From NCBI GenBank assembly GCA_963759115.1, contig CAVWXT010000002.1:248001-312000 (forward strand): a stretch of DNA of 64,000 nucleotides, written 5' to 3'. A model generated the notes under the pieces. That model worked only from the letters and a program-made list of their open reading frames with translations. It had not been told where the DNA came from and did not search any database. A program made the translations under genes and the position numbers. The stretch comes from CAVWXT01 sp963759115. GTDB lineage: Bacteria > Planctomycetota > Planctomycetia > Pirellulales > Thermoguttaceae. The first letter of the stretch is position 1. Every line of letters starts with the position of its first letter. This document shows, one piece after another, positions 38,027 to 45,942 of this stretch.

Positions 38027-38202
38027 CAAGTCCTATTCGGGAAAACTGATCGGCCCTGAGGCGGGTTCCAATGCGCAGGGAATTGACGTAGAATCAGAGT
38101 AGTGGTGTCGTGGCCGATGTCGCCGCCGAGTTGCCGAGGAACCACGGCATTCCCGGGGTGCAAGGGTTCTCTCGACGCTTGGGTTCGCATGGAGCCGCGG
38201 GG

Positions 38203-38619
38203 ATGATCAACGGAATCATTGCTGGCAAACTGCAATCGCTGGATGAGACCCTCAACGAGTTGGCCTCCCTGGGCCAGGTTAGCACGAGCCAGCTCGATGC
38301 CGATTGGCGTACCAGACGCGCCGTGGAACGCGACCTGCAGGTGCTCGTCGAGATCGTCATCGACGTTTGTCAGCGGATCGTGTCGCTGGCCGGACAGACG
38401 CCCGCTTCATCCGCGGGCGACGCGCTGGCCCGTTGTATCCAACTCGGCGTTCTCTCCGACAACGAGGCCTACCAGAAAATGGTGAGGTTCCGCAATTGGA
38501 TCGTTCATCGTTACGAGCGGATCGACCTCGCAATACTGGTTGACATCGTAAACAATCGGCTCGACAACTTGCGGCGGTTTCGCGACGAGGTGCTGCGCTA
38601 TGCAAGCGGTGGCGATTGA
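38203..38619 (+). CDS. hepT: HepT-like HEPN RNase toxin (type VII toxin-antitoxin)
   Basis: 138 aa from ATG 38203. All-helical HEPN/DUF86 protein with the catalytic R-X4-H-X-Y motif at Arg97, His102 and Tyr104 (RNWIVHRYERID). In characterised HepT/MntA pairs the toxin is an RNase, and the partner nucleotidyltransferase neutralises it by adding AMP to the tyrosine of this motif. The neighbouring gene encodes that partner and overlaps by 20 bases, so the two are translationally coupled. GGAG 12 bases upstream is a plausible ribosome site. It lies 146 bases after the P1 element that carries intron copy 2. Confidence 0.88.
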   Translation: MINGIIAGKLQSLDETLNELASLGQVSTSQLDADWRTRRAVERDLQVLVEIVIDVCQRIVSLAGQTPASSAGDALARCIQLGVLSDNEAYQKMVRFRNWIVHRYERIDLAILVDIVNNRLDNLRRFRDEVLRYASGGD

Positions 38620-39058
38620 GAAAGCCGAGACCGTGTTGGCGGCCGATGCGAACGTCGTGGCCGCCTGGGTCTTTGGCTCGGCCCAGGATGGCTCGGTCCG
38701 CCCCGGTTCCGATCTGGACATCGGCGTGCTCTTCCGATCCAAGCCCGTACTGGACGAACTGACCGATCTGCTCTTGGGCCTTCAGCGGGCACTTAACTTC
38801 GAGGGAGTCGATTTGGTCGTCCTCAACGGCGCCTCGTCGATCCTGCGGTTCGAGGCGATCTCCGGCCATGCGATCTACTGCCGCGACGCGAATGAGCGTG
38901 CGGAGTTCGTATCCCTGAGCGCGCGAGTACGAAGACAACATGGCCCTATTCGAGCGGGGCCTTCGCTGGCGGCAGAATCGTATGGAATCAAGCCCAGCCT
39001 TGCCCCCCGTCTCTCTGGAAAAGCCGAAACGGCCCCCTGCAAACCCCCGGCAGAGTAG
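38600..39058 (+). CDS. mntA: MntA-like nucleotidyltransferase antitoxin (probable C-terminal frameshift)
   Basis: Minimal nucleotidyltransferase with the G-S-X10-D-X-D signature at Gly26-Ser27 and Asp38/Asp40 (FGSAQDGSVRPGSDLDIGV), then VDLVVLNGASSILRFE. Predicted to AMPylate and silence the HepT encoded just upstream. After residue 110 (SLSARV) the sequence turns into Arg/Pro-rich text. The adjacent frame reads EYEDNMALFERGLRWRQNR, which looks like the genuine C-terminal helix, so a one-base indel near 38927 is likely. Overlaps the 3' end of hepT by 20 bases. Confidence 0.85.
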   Translation: MQAVAIEKAETVLAADANVVAAWVFGSAQDGSVRPGSDLDIGVLFRSKPVLDELTDLLLGLQRALNFEGVDLVVLNGASSILRFEAISGHAIYCRDANERAEFVSLSARVRRQHGPIRAGPSLAAESYGIKPSLAPRLSGKAETAPCKPPAE

Positions 39059-39059
39059 C

Positions 39060-41129
39060 ATGTCTCCCGATTCTCGTTGCAAGGCGTTGTCTGTCTTGAC
39101 GATTCTTCTGCTCCTGGCCGGTGCTTCCGCCGTAGCCGGAGACGACCTGGATGCGCCGCCGGAGAAGATCGAAGGAGGATCGCCCGACGGCATGATGCGC
39201 CGCTACCTGCTGCGGCAAGTGGATCAGGCGGCCCAGCGCTGGAAGGACGATTATGAGAAGCGGAAGTCGCCCGCCGAGATCGCGGCGTACCAGAAGCGCC
39301 TGCGGGAGAAGTTTTTGGAGGCGATCGGCGGCCTGCCCGACCGAACGCCGCTAGAGCCACAGGTTACCGGCGCGATCGTCCGCCCCGGCTACCGCGTGGA
39401 ATACGTCCTCTTCCAAAGCCAGCCGAAGCACTATGTCACGGCGCTGCTGTTCCTGCCCGACGTCGAGCGATTCCCGCCGCCGTATCCGGGCGTGATCGTG
39501 CCGTGCGGCCATGCCCTTCCTGCCAAGGGCCACCCCGAGTATCAATCGATCGGCGCCCTGCTGGCGCTCAATGGCATGGCGGCACTGGTCTATGACCCCA
39601 TCGACCAGGGCGAGCGCGGACAATACCTGGGTGAAGGCGGCTGGCCCAAGCTCTGGGGCGTCGCCGCACACATCGCGGTGGGCACCGGCAGTATTCTGCT
39701 GGGCCGTAACACGGCGCGATTTGAAATCTGGGACGGCATGCGGGCGATCGACTACCTCCAGTCGCGCCCGGAAATCGACCCGCAGCGCATCGGTTGTACC
39801 GGCAATAGCGGCGGCGGCACGCAGACGGCCTACCTGATGGCCCTGGACGATCGCATCCGCGCCGCGTCGCCAAGCTGTTACATCACGAGCTTGCCTCGGC
39901 TGCTGACCACGATCGGCCCGCAGGATTCGGAACAACATGTCTTCGGGCAATTGGCGTTCGGAGCCGACCATGCCGACTTGATCATGATGCGAGCGCCGTC
40001 GCCCGTGTTGATCTGCGCGGCGACCAAGGACTTCTTTGACATCAGCGGAACCTGGGACGCTTTCCGCTGCGCCAAGCGGCTTTACACCCGTATGGGACTG
40101 GCCGAGCGCGTCGACATCCTGGAGAACGACGCCACTCACAACTACAACACGCTTCAACGCGAGGGCACGGCCCGGTGGATGTCGCGATGGCTCTTGGGCA
40201 AGGATCAAGCGATCACCGAACCGCCGATCACGTTGCTCACGGAAAAGGAGTGCCGGTGTACGCCGGACGGCCAGGTGATGGCGCTGCCAGGGGCACGCTC
40301 GGTCTACGACCTGAACGAAGACTGCGAGAACGAGTTCGCCCGGCAGCGTGCGTCGTCGTGGGCCAACGGCGATCGGGCGGCCCTGTTGCAGCAGGTGCGG
40401 CGGCTGGCCGGCATCCGCCAATTGTCGGAGTTGCCGAATCCTCAGATTGAAATGCTCGGGACCGTGACACGGCAAGGATACAGCATTGAGAAGCTCCTGA
40501 TCAAGCCCGAGGAAGGCATCACGTTGCCGGCCTTGCTCTTCGTACCTGAGAGGCCGAAGCCCAACAGCGTGGTGCTGTACCTTCATCAGCGCGGCAAAGC
40601 GGCCGACGGGAGCCCTATTGAGCGGCTGGTGCAAAACGGCGAGTCCGTTCTGGCCGTCGATCTCCGCGGGACGGGCCAGACGCAGCCGGCCACCAGCGAT
40701 AGCGGCTACTCCAACGAATACCGAGACGCGTATCTCGCCTATCTGTTGGGCCGCTCGCACGTCGGGATGCGGGCGGAGGACGTGCTCGTCTGCGCCCGAT
40801 ACGCAGAGGATCGGGCCGGCGGCGGACGAGAAGGCGCGGTACAACTCGTGGCCGTCGGCAACGTCGGCATTCCTGCCCTTCATGCCGCCGCTTTGGAGCC
40901 AAGCCTGTTCCGCAACGTGAAACTCTCGGGGACGCTCGTCTCTTGGTCGAACGTGATCCACAACCGCCTGAACAAGGGGCTGGCGGTCAGCGTCGTTCAC
41001 GGCGCCTTGCGCGCTACGATTTGCCCGACCTGGCAGCGGCCGTGGGCGACAAACTCACGATCCAAGAGCCCGTTAACGCCGTGGGGGCCGCATGGTAGAG
41101 TGCATCGACCGGTGCTTGAAATGCGTTAA
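39060..41129 (+). CDS. Exported tandem alpha/beta-hydrolase (acetyl xylan esterase-like), frameshift at the C-terminus
   Basis: 689 aa as read. The signal peptide is CKALSVLTILLLLAGASAVA. Two hydrolase-fold halves follow. The first has YPGVIVPCGHALPAKG, VYDPIDQGERGQYL and the nucleophile elbow GCTGNSGGGTQTAYL, as in the AXE1/prolyl-oligopeptidase-like family of planctomycete sulfatase and polysaccharide loci. The second (LPALLFVPERPKPNSVVLYL, LAVDLRGTGQTQPA) lacks an obvious nucleophile elbow. Near 41010 the frame slips: the better text is RYDLPDLAAAVGDKLTIQEP ending at 41098. ATG 39060 is chosen because the signal peptide begins there. It follows the toxin-antitoxin genes directly, but no functional link is implied. 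Confidence 0.82.
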   Translation: MSPDSRCKALSVLTILLLLAGASAVAGDDLDAPPEKIEGGSPDGMMRRYLLRQVDQAAQRWKDDYEKRKSPAEIAAYQKRLREKFLEAIGGLPDRTPLEPQVTGAIVRPGYRVEYVLFQSQPKHYVTALLFLPDVERFPPPYPGVIVPCGHALPAKGHPEYQSIGALLALNGMAALVYDPIDQGERGQYLGEGGWPKLWGVAAHIAVGTGSILLGRNTARFEIWDGMRAIDYLQSRPEIDPQRIGCTGNSGGGTQTAYLMALDDRIRAASPSCYITSLPRLLTTIGPQDSEQHVFGQLAFGADHADLIMMRAPSPVLICAATKDFFDISGTWDAFRCAKRLYTRMGLAERVDILENDATHNYNTLQREGTARWMSRWLLGKDQAITEPPITLLTEKECRCTPDGQVMALPGARSVYDLNEDCENEFARQRASSWANGDRAALLQQVRRLAGIRQLSELPNPQIEMLGTVTRQGYSIEKLLIKPEEGITLPALLFVPERPKPNSVVLYLHQRGKAADGSPIERLVQNGESVLAVDLRGTGQTQPATSDSGYSNEYRDAYLAYLLGRSHVGMRAEDVLVCARYAEDRAGGGREGAVQLVAVGNVGIPALHAAALEPSLFRNVKLSGTLVSWSNVIHNRLNKGLAVSVVHGALRATICPTWQRPWATNSRSKSPLTPWGPHGRVHRPVLEMR

Positions 41130-41210
41130 CATGTGGGGCAAACGCTTTCCGTTCCTTGACGAGAGTTTCGGTCGGCCTCTCTTGTTCGTTGACTCTGTGC
41201 GGAGCGAACG

Positions 41211-42147
41211 GTGCGGACACCACCCAATCCGGCGACCGAACTCACCGCCAACTTGCGCAGGCATGTTGACCGTTTGGCCGGCTTGATCGGACCCCGACAT
41301 CTCGGCCGGCCTCGCGCTGGACGCCGCCGCCGTGTTCATTGAGCGGGAACTGTTTTCAGCAGGATACGCCGTCGCACGCCTGCCGTACCAAGTTGACGCC
41401 CATGAGGTTGTCAACCTCGTAAGCGAGCTGCCCGGAAAGCATTGTGCTCAAGAGATTGTAGTCGTAGGCGCCCATTACGACACGGTCGAAAGCACCCCTG
41501 GCGCCGATGACAATGCTTCCGCAGTTGCCGTCCTCATGGAAGTGGCACGGATGCTTCGGCCGCTGACGCCGCAGCGAACGGTGCGATTCGCCGCCTTCCC
41601 CTGCGAGGAGCCGCCGCACTTCTCGATGGACGGCATGGGAAGCCAGGTGTATGCCCGGCAGTGCCGAGAACGCAACGATCGCATTGTCGGGATGTTGTGT
41701 CTGGAGATGGTCGGTTTCTATTCGTCCATGCCGGGCAGTCAGCGGATCCCCGATGAAATCCCGCGTGCATTGCGTTGGGCGTTCCCTCGTCGCGGCAACT
41801 TCCTGGCCGCCGTTGGCAACCTCCGCTCGTGGCGGCTGGTGTGGAACTTTCACAGGGGATTCAAGCGGGCCGTGCGGTTTCCTCTGTACTCGATCGCGCT
41901 GCCCGAGGCCGTCCATGCCATCCGGTTCTCCGATAATAGCTCGTTCTGGGATCAGGGCTACCCGGCACTGATGCTCACGGACACCAGTTTCCTCCGCAAC
42001 CCGCACTACCACCAAGCATCCGACACGCCGGAGACGCTTGACTATGACCGGATGGCCAACGTGGCCATCGGTGTCGCGGGGGCGGTCGCCCATTTGGCAC
42101 GAGCGACCCAAGGCGGCCAGGCTGGCCGATTCACCCGACCTGGGTGA
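41211..42147 (+). CDS. M28-family zinc metallopeptidase (N-terminal frameshift)
   Basis: The readable domain is 41332-42147. Zinc ligands are in VVVGAHYDTVESTPGADDNA (His and bridging Asp), the catalytic EE pair in FPCEEPPHFS, Glu/Asp in MLCLEMVGFY, and the last His in NPHYHQASDTPETLDY. Upstream, another frame starting at GTG 41211 reads ELTANLRRHVDRLAGLIGPR, then joins as RALDAAAVFIEREL after an indel near 41310. That is the usual M28 N-terminal helix pair, so the gene is about 311 aa. No signal peptide was seen. It may be an aminopeptidase or a glutaminyl-cyclase-like enzyme. Its 3' end overlaps the end of the converging antitoxin gene by 17 bases. Confidence 0.85.
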
Positions 42148-42460
42148 CAAGTTCCAACTCGAGGTTGAGGGCAGCGGCGACCGATTGCAGGTTCGACAGC
42201 TTCACATCGCCGCCCTGTTCGATGTCGCGGATCGTTGCCTGATTAGGAATGCCGGCCAGTTTGGCCAGCGCGTACCAAGTCAATCCCTGCGATTCGCGGG
42301 CCGCACGAACCTGGGCCGGAATGCCCGGGGGAGAAGGCCGCCGTCGCGCTCCCGGCCGGGGAGGAATATCCCTCCGTGCCGATTCCCGAATCTGCGCGTG
42401 CCGCAATCGTTCTTCATCCGTCAAGTGCCGATTCACGTGTCTCAATTTCTTCTGTGTCAT
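42131..42460 (-). CDS. XRE-type helix-turn-helix antitoxin
   Basis: 109 aa. The C-terminal half is a Cro/C1-type HTH: VRAARESQGLTWYALAKLAG, then IPNQATIRDIEQGGDVKLSN and LQSVAAALNLELELV. The N-terminal 50 residues are basic and Pro-rich. It lies 15 bases downstream of a toxin-like frame on the same strand (42476-42739), the usual order for toxin then XRE antitoxin. It probably binds its own operator upstream of the toxin gene and neutralises the toxin (inference from arrangement). Confidence 0.8.
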   Translation of the reverse strand: MTQKKLRHVNRHLTDEERLRHAQIRESARRDIPPRPGARRRPSPPGIPAQVRAARESQGLTWYALAKLAGIPNQATIRDIEQGGDVKLSNLQSVAAALNLELELVTQVG

Positions 42461-42475
42461 CGCAAATCCCTCCGG

Positions 42476-42739
42476 TCATGACTCCGGCACTTCATACGCG
42501 GTCCCTGGAACGACTGTCTCCTCGTCGATTTCTTCGTAGATCACGACGACCTATCGACCATCAGACGCGTGGCCGAAAATGCAAGGCTGACCGCTTGACT
42601 GGCTAACCCCGGTTGATTCGTAGTTCTCCAAAACGTGATCCACCTCGTCGGTTGTCAGGTCATGTTCTTCCACGTGTTCCACGTTTCCGCCGGGGGTGGG
42701 GTCCCAGATGACGCGGGTCCAAGCCATCCGCCGCTCCAC
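42476..42739 (-). pseudogene. DUF4258/BrnT-like small toxin with in-frame amber stop
   Basis: The frame from ATG 42739 gives MAWTRVIWDPTPGGNVEHV, HDLTTDEVDHVLENYE and CIFGHASDGR, then meets TAG at 42551-42553. The same frame then continues VVVIYEEIDEETVVPGTAYE to TGA at 42476-42478. The full-length pattern (H-X-X-E-H, T/E-E-V-X-X-V-L, FG-X-X-X-D-G-R-Y-X-X-V-X-Y-E, P-X-T-A-Y-E-V) is that of small RNase-like toxins of the DUF4258/BrnT type, in which the position of the TAG is normally Tyr. TAC or TAT to TAG is a single substitution. Toxin inactivation next to an intact antitoxin is a common outcome; a sequencing error is the alternative. Confidence 0.72.
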
Positions 42740-42797
42740 TTCTGTCTCATGCCATTATAGCATCCTGACGCAGTAGTGCAACACGTTGTAGTATGGG

Positions 42798-44114
42798 CTA
42801 GAGCGACAGCAGCACTTTTTCCATAATGTCGCAGCTTTCGTGCGATTGGGCCTCGGTGATGACCAAGGGCGGGGCCACGCGGATCACGTTGCCGAAAATG
42901 CCCACCGAGCCGATCAAGAGCCCGGCGGCCGCGCAACGGTCGATCAGCGGACGGATCAACTCGGGGGCCGGCTCTTTGGTCTTCTTGTCCTTGACCAGTT
43001 CCATGCCCATCACCAGGCCGCGGCCGCGAACGTCGCCCAAGTGGCGCGACTTCTCTTGCGTTTGACGCAGCCGGCCCATGATCAACTCGCCCATCTTGCG
43101 GGCGTTCTCGCAGAGCTTCTCGCGCTCCATGATCTCCAAGACGGCGATCACGGCCGCGCTGCCCACCGGATTGCCGCCGTAAGTGCTGCTCATTTCGCCC
43201 TTGTTGAGGCAGGCGAACACGTCGCCGCGGCCGGCGATGGCCGCCACCGGGAAGCCGCTGCCGATGCCCTTGCCGATGCACATCAGGTCGGGCGTCAGGC
43301 CTTCCAGCGTGTGGCCCCATAGGGCGCCCATCCGGCCGTAGCTCGATTGGACTTCGTCGATCGTAAAGAGCAGTCCCTTGGCGCGGGCCCAAGCCTCAAG
43401 CCGTTTCTGGTATCCCTTGGGCGGGAAGATGAAGCCCGCGGCCCCCTGATAGGTTTCCACGAGGATTCCGGCCAGGCTGCCGCAGGAGTTGGCCCGCACG
43501 ACGTCGTCAAGCAACTCCAGGTGTTTGTCGGCGCATTCCGCTTCGGTCTTGGAGCCGAAGGGGCAGCGATAGAAGTAGGGGAAGGGGGCGCGAATCACGC
43601 CCGGCATGGGCGGGCCGTAGCCGCGTTTCGGGCCGGCCAACCCGCCCACGGAGGCCGCGGCGTAGGTCCGGCCGTGAAATCCGCCCTGAAAGCCGAGGAT
43701 CTCAAAACGGCCCGTCTTCCGCTTCATGATGCGAATGGCCGACTCGGTGGTCTCGCTGCCGGTCGAGAGGAAGAAGCACTTGTCCATCTGCGGCGGCAGC
43801 GCGGCGGCCAGCTTTTCGGCCGCCAGCACGCGATACTCGGTGGGACACTCGTAGTTATTCAGCAGTTTCTCGGACGATTCGCAGATCGCCTTCACCAAAT
43901 GCGGGTGGGCGTGGCCGACGTTGGTCACCAGGACGCCGCTGGTCCAATCGAGGAACGTGTTGCCGTCCACGTCGGTCACAACGACGCCGCGGCCACGATC
44001 CCAAACCACCTGGGCCTGGTAGCCGGTGGTGTCGGCCTCGACGCGATGCCAGCGTTCAATCAGTGCTTGCGATTTCGGCCCGGGAATTGTCGTCTTTACG
44101 TTGGCACATGTCAT
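42798..44114 (-). CDS. Class III PLP-dependent aminotransferase (4-aminobutyrate aminotransferase-like)
   Basis: 438 aa. Fold type I aminotransferase with WDRGRGVVVTDVDGNTFLDW, TSGVLVTNVGHAHPHLVKAI, FFLSTGSETTESAIRIMKR, GFHGRTYAAASVGG, FTIDEVQSSYGRMGALW (PLP Asp) and the Schiff-base lysine in LMCIGKGIGSGFPVAAIAG. It transfers an omega-amino group to an oxo-acid; substrate could be GABA, ornithine derivatives or beta-alanine. The upstream GAAGGAA supports ATG 44114 rather than 44138. Downstream of a small membrane protein and a 2-hydroxyacid dehydrogenase on the same strand, though spacing of 25 bases to the membrane gene suggests at most loose coupling. Confidence 0.9.
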   Translation of the reverse strand: MTCANVKTTIPGPKSQALIERWHRVEADTTGYQAQVVWDRGRGVVVTDVDGNTFLDWTSGVLVTNVGHAHPHLVKAICESSEKLLNNYECPTEYRVLAAEKLAAALPPQMDKCFFLSTGSETTESAIRIMKRKTGRFEILGFQGGFHGRTYAAASVGGLAGPKRGYGPPMPGVIRAPFPYFYRCPFGSKTEAECADKHLELLDDVVRANSCGSLAGILVETYQGAAGFIFPPKGYQKRLEAWARAKGLLFTIDEVQSSYGRMGALWGHTLEGLTPDLMCIGKGIGSGFPVAAIAGRGDVFACLNKGEMSSTYGGNPVGSAAVIAVLEIMEREKLCENARKMGELIMGRLRQTQEKSRHLGDVRGRGLVMGMELVKDKKTKEPAPELIRPLIDRCAAAGLLIGSVGIFGNVIRVAPPLVITEAQSHESCDIMEKVLLSL

Positions 44115-44139
44115 GGGTGATTCCTTCAGAGTATGCAAG

Positions 44140-44586
44140 CTATTTCATTGATTCAATTTTGCCAGCTTCTCGTTGGGCTACGAAAGCGGGCTTTGTCGTA
44201 AAGTAAATGCCTACTGCCAAAACTAGGTTGAACGTCGCGCACAATGCGATAGCAAAGGTGCCCATGTGCGGATTGGTGCTTATCTGCGGATCGAGGATCT
44301 CAGCAACAACGCTCCAAGTCGTACCGATTAGCATCCAAACGAAGAAACCCCACCATGCGATCTTGCTACGCAAGCACAAGCCAACACCAAGTGGTAGTAG
44401 GGGCAATGCGATCCCCGCAATGAAGACGCGTTTGATCAACGGGTCTTGGAATGGAGGAGCAATAAGTTGTTCCGGTGGCGCGAGCATCGCACAGACGGGC
44501 ACAAAGATTGCACCGAATGCTAGGAAGAGCCCGAGTGGCAAGACAGACGTTCTATACGCCCGTTGCGGAGTGTAAGGCTTACGCAT
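44140..44586 (-). CDS. Hypothetical four-helix membrane protein, lower GC than neighbours
   Basis: 148 aa from the Met at 44586 (MRKPYTPQRAYRTSVLPLGL); the frame is open to 44655 but then overlaps the dehydrogenase gene. Four hydrophobic segments are visible: SVLPLGLFLAFGAIFVPVCA, VFIAGIALPLLPLGVGLCL, WWGFFVWMLIGTTWSVVAEI and FAIALCATFNLVLAVGIYF. No known family is recognised. The DNA is visibly poorer in G+C than the genes on either side, which may mean recent acquisition. Predicted inner membrane location; role unknown. Confidence 0.6.
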   Translation of the reverse strand: MRKPYTPQRAYRTSVLPLGLFLAFGAIFVPVCAMLAPPEQLIAPPFQDPLIKRVFIAGIALPLLPLGVGLCLRSKIAWWGFFVWMLIGTTWSVVAEILDPQISTNPHMGTFAIALCATFNLVLAVGIYFTTKPAFVAQREAGKIESMK

Positions 44587-44644
44587 TTCAACTCCCTTCA
44601 CCCGCACAGTGTTTTCCAAGCCCCGCTCATCTTCCACAGCCACT

Positions 44645-45643
44645 TTACTTGGCAAGTACTTCCTTATTAACGCAATACCGCGGCGGCTTGCCGGCGAGGG
44701 CCAGGTCGATGTCCTCGACGATTTTTTGGCGAATGGTCCAGGCGGCGTCCTCGCTGTACCAGGAAAGATGCGGCGTGAGGATGGCGTTGTCTAAGCCCAA
44801 AAGCGGATACGTATCTTCCGGCGGCTCCTTGTCGTAGACGTCGATGCCGGCCCCGGCGATCACCTTGGCACGGAGGGCTTCGGCCAGGGCCTCGTGGTCG
44901 ACCACCGGCCCGCGCGAGGTGTTCACCAGGTAGGCCGTCGGCTTCATCAGCGAGAGCGTCTGCCGGTTCACCAGGTGCCGCGTCTCGTCGGTCAAGGCCA
45001 CGTGAATCGTGATGAAATCGGACTCGCGGAAGACCTGCTCGTGCGAAACCAGCGGGATGCCCAATTCCTCAACCCGTTTCGGCGAGAGATAGGGATCGCA
45101 GATCAGGATTTTCTGAAAGCCGAAGTGCCGCATCTTTTGCAGGAACCGGCTGCCGATCCGCCCGCAACCGATGATGCCCAGCGTCTTGCCCGCCATGCGG
45201 TAGCACTTGGCCAGCGGCGTGAAGTCCCATTGGCCGCGGGCGATCGAGTCGTCGAGAATCTTGTGGCTCTGCGGGACTTGCCGGGCGCAGGCGAAGATCA
45301 GGGAAATCGCCTGCTCGGCCACCTCGTCCATGCAGTAGTCGGGGCAGTAGGCCAGCGGGATTCCTTTGGCCGTACAGGCCGCTGCGTCGACGTTGTCGTA
45401 GCCGGCGCCGTGGCGAATGATCCGCCGGCAACGCTCCAGCGCGCCGATCACCCGCGGGGTCATCTTCACCATGTTGACCACGAGGACGTCGGCATCCCGG
45501 ATCGCGGCAATCACTTCGTCGTCGGGGCGGAACTTGAGCTGGTGCGCCACGAACTCGACGCCCCGTTTGGCCATCTCCTGGGCTTCCCAGTCCAGATCCG
45601 GCTCGATGTAATCGGTCACTACGACGTTCGGTCGATCGCCCAT
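44645..45643 (-). CDS. C-terminal-binding-protein-type D-isomer-specific 2-hydroxyacid dehydrogenase
   Basis: 332 aa. NAD-binding Rossmann domain with LGIIGCGRIGSRFLQKM, substrate-site HGAGYDNVDAAACTAKGIPL, the catalytic Arg in LVNTSRGPVVDHEAL, Glu in VYDKEPPEDTYP and His in AILTPHLSWYSEDA. CtBP-like members reduce 2-oxo acids or act on phosphoglycerate-like substrates. The C-D-P-Y-L-S-P segment after the second strand has the Asp typical of NAD rather than NADP preference. ACGGAGAA precedes the ATG at ideal distance. No ACT domain, so not a standard SerA. Confidence 0.9.
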   Translation of the reverse strand: MGDRPNVVVTDYIEPDLDWEAQEMAKRGVEFVAHQLKFRPDDEVIAAIRDADVLVVNMVKMTPRVIGALERCRRIIRHGAGYDNVDAAACTAKGIPLAYCPDYCMDEVAEQAISLIFACARQVPQSHKILDDSIARGQWDFTPLAKCYRMAGKTLGIIGCGRIGSRFLQKMRHFGFQKILICDPYLSPKRVEELGIPLVSHEQVFRESDFITIHVALTDETRHLVNRQTLSLMKPTAYLVNTSRGPVVDHEALAEALRAKVIAGAGIDVYDKEPPEDTYPLLGLDNAILTPHLSWYSEDAAWTIRQKIVEDIDLALAGKPPRYCVNKEVLAK

Positions 45644-45752
45644 GGATGTTCTCCGTGAATGTTCTTGGCGTCTTGTTGTTCATGCCTCACAATGACGGCC
45701 GTAATTCGGAAGCATAACTGCCCTCTCGACCCAGAGGGTCGTTTGACAATAG

Positions 45753-45923
45753 CCCAGCGATTCATCGCTGGGTTCAGGTTCGCCAGCCCCATTTCCTCGT
45801 CCCGTAGGGACGATTGAAAAATGCCCCCTCGTTTTCGATCGTCCCTACGGGACTTGTCGCGATTTGTCAGACCGCGTCCCCAGCGATAAATCGCTGGGCT
45901 AGTGTCAAACGCCCCTACGGGGC
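45753..45923. repeat. Cluster of short palindromic repeats of two types
   Basis: Two copies of a CCCAGCGA-ATCGCTGGG palindrome (45753-45772 and 45879-45898) alternate with CGTCCCGTAGGGACG (45798-45812), its close inverse CGTCCCTACGGGAC (45840-45853) and GCCCCTACGGGGC (45911-45923). These look like intergenic palindromes scattered in planctomycete genomes, as I recall them. Located between the starts and ends of two minus-strand genes, they might stabilise or terminate mRNA. Spacing is irregular, so this is not a CRISPR. Confidence 0.7.
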
Positions 45924-45942
45924 AAAAACATCTGCTCCCGTC

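Larger units (their letters stand above)
37153..38056. repeat. Palindromic element P1 interrupted by intron copy 2, flanked by 13-bp direct repeats
   Basis: Left tip GGGCCGATCAGTT at 37153-37165, core stem 37174-37198/37216-37240, intron, then the rest of the right arm and tip AACTGATCGGCCC at 38044-38056. Subtracting the 786-nt intron leaves about 118 bases, matching the empty P1 at 22536-22653. GAGGCGGGTTCCA occurs directly repeated at 37140-37152 and 38058-38070 on the two sides, as expected for a target duplication from insertion of the palindrome. Confidence 0.82.

Noticed and set aside
45753..45923. Possible CRISPR array
   Set aside because: The repeats are short, palindromic, of two types and irregularly spaced, with no cas genes nearby.
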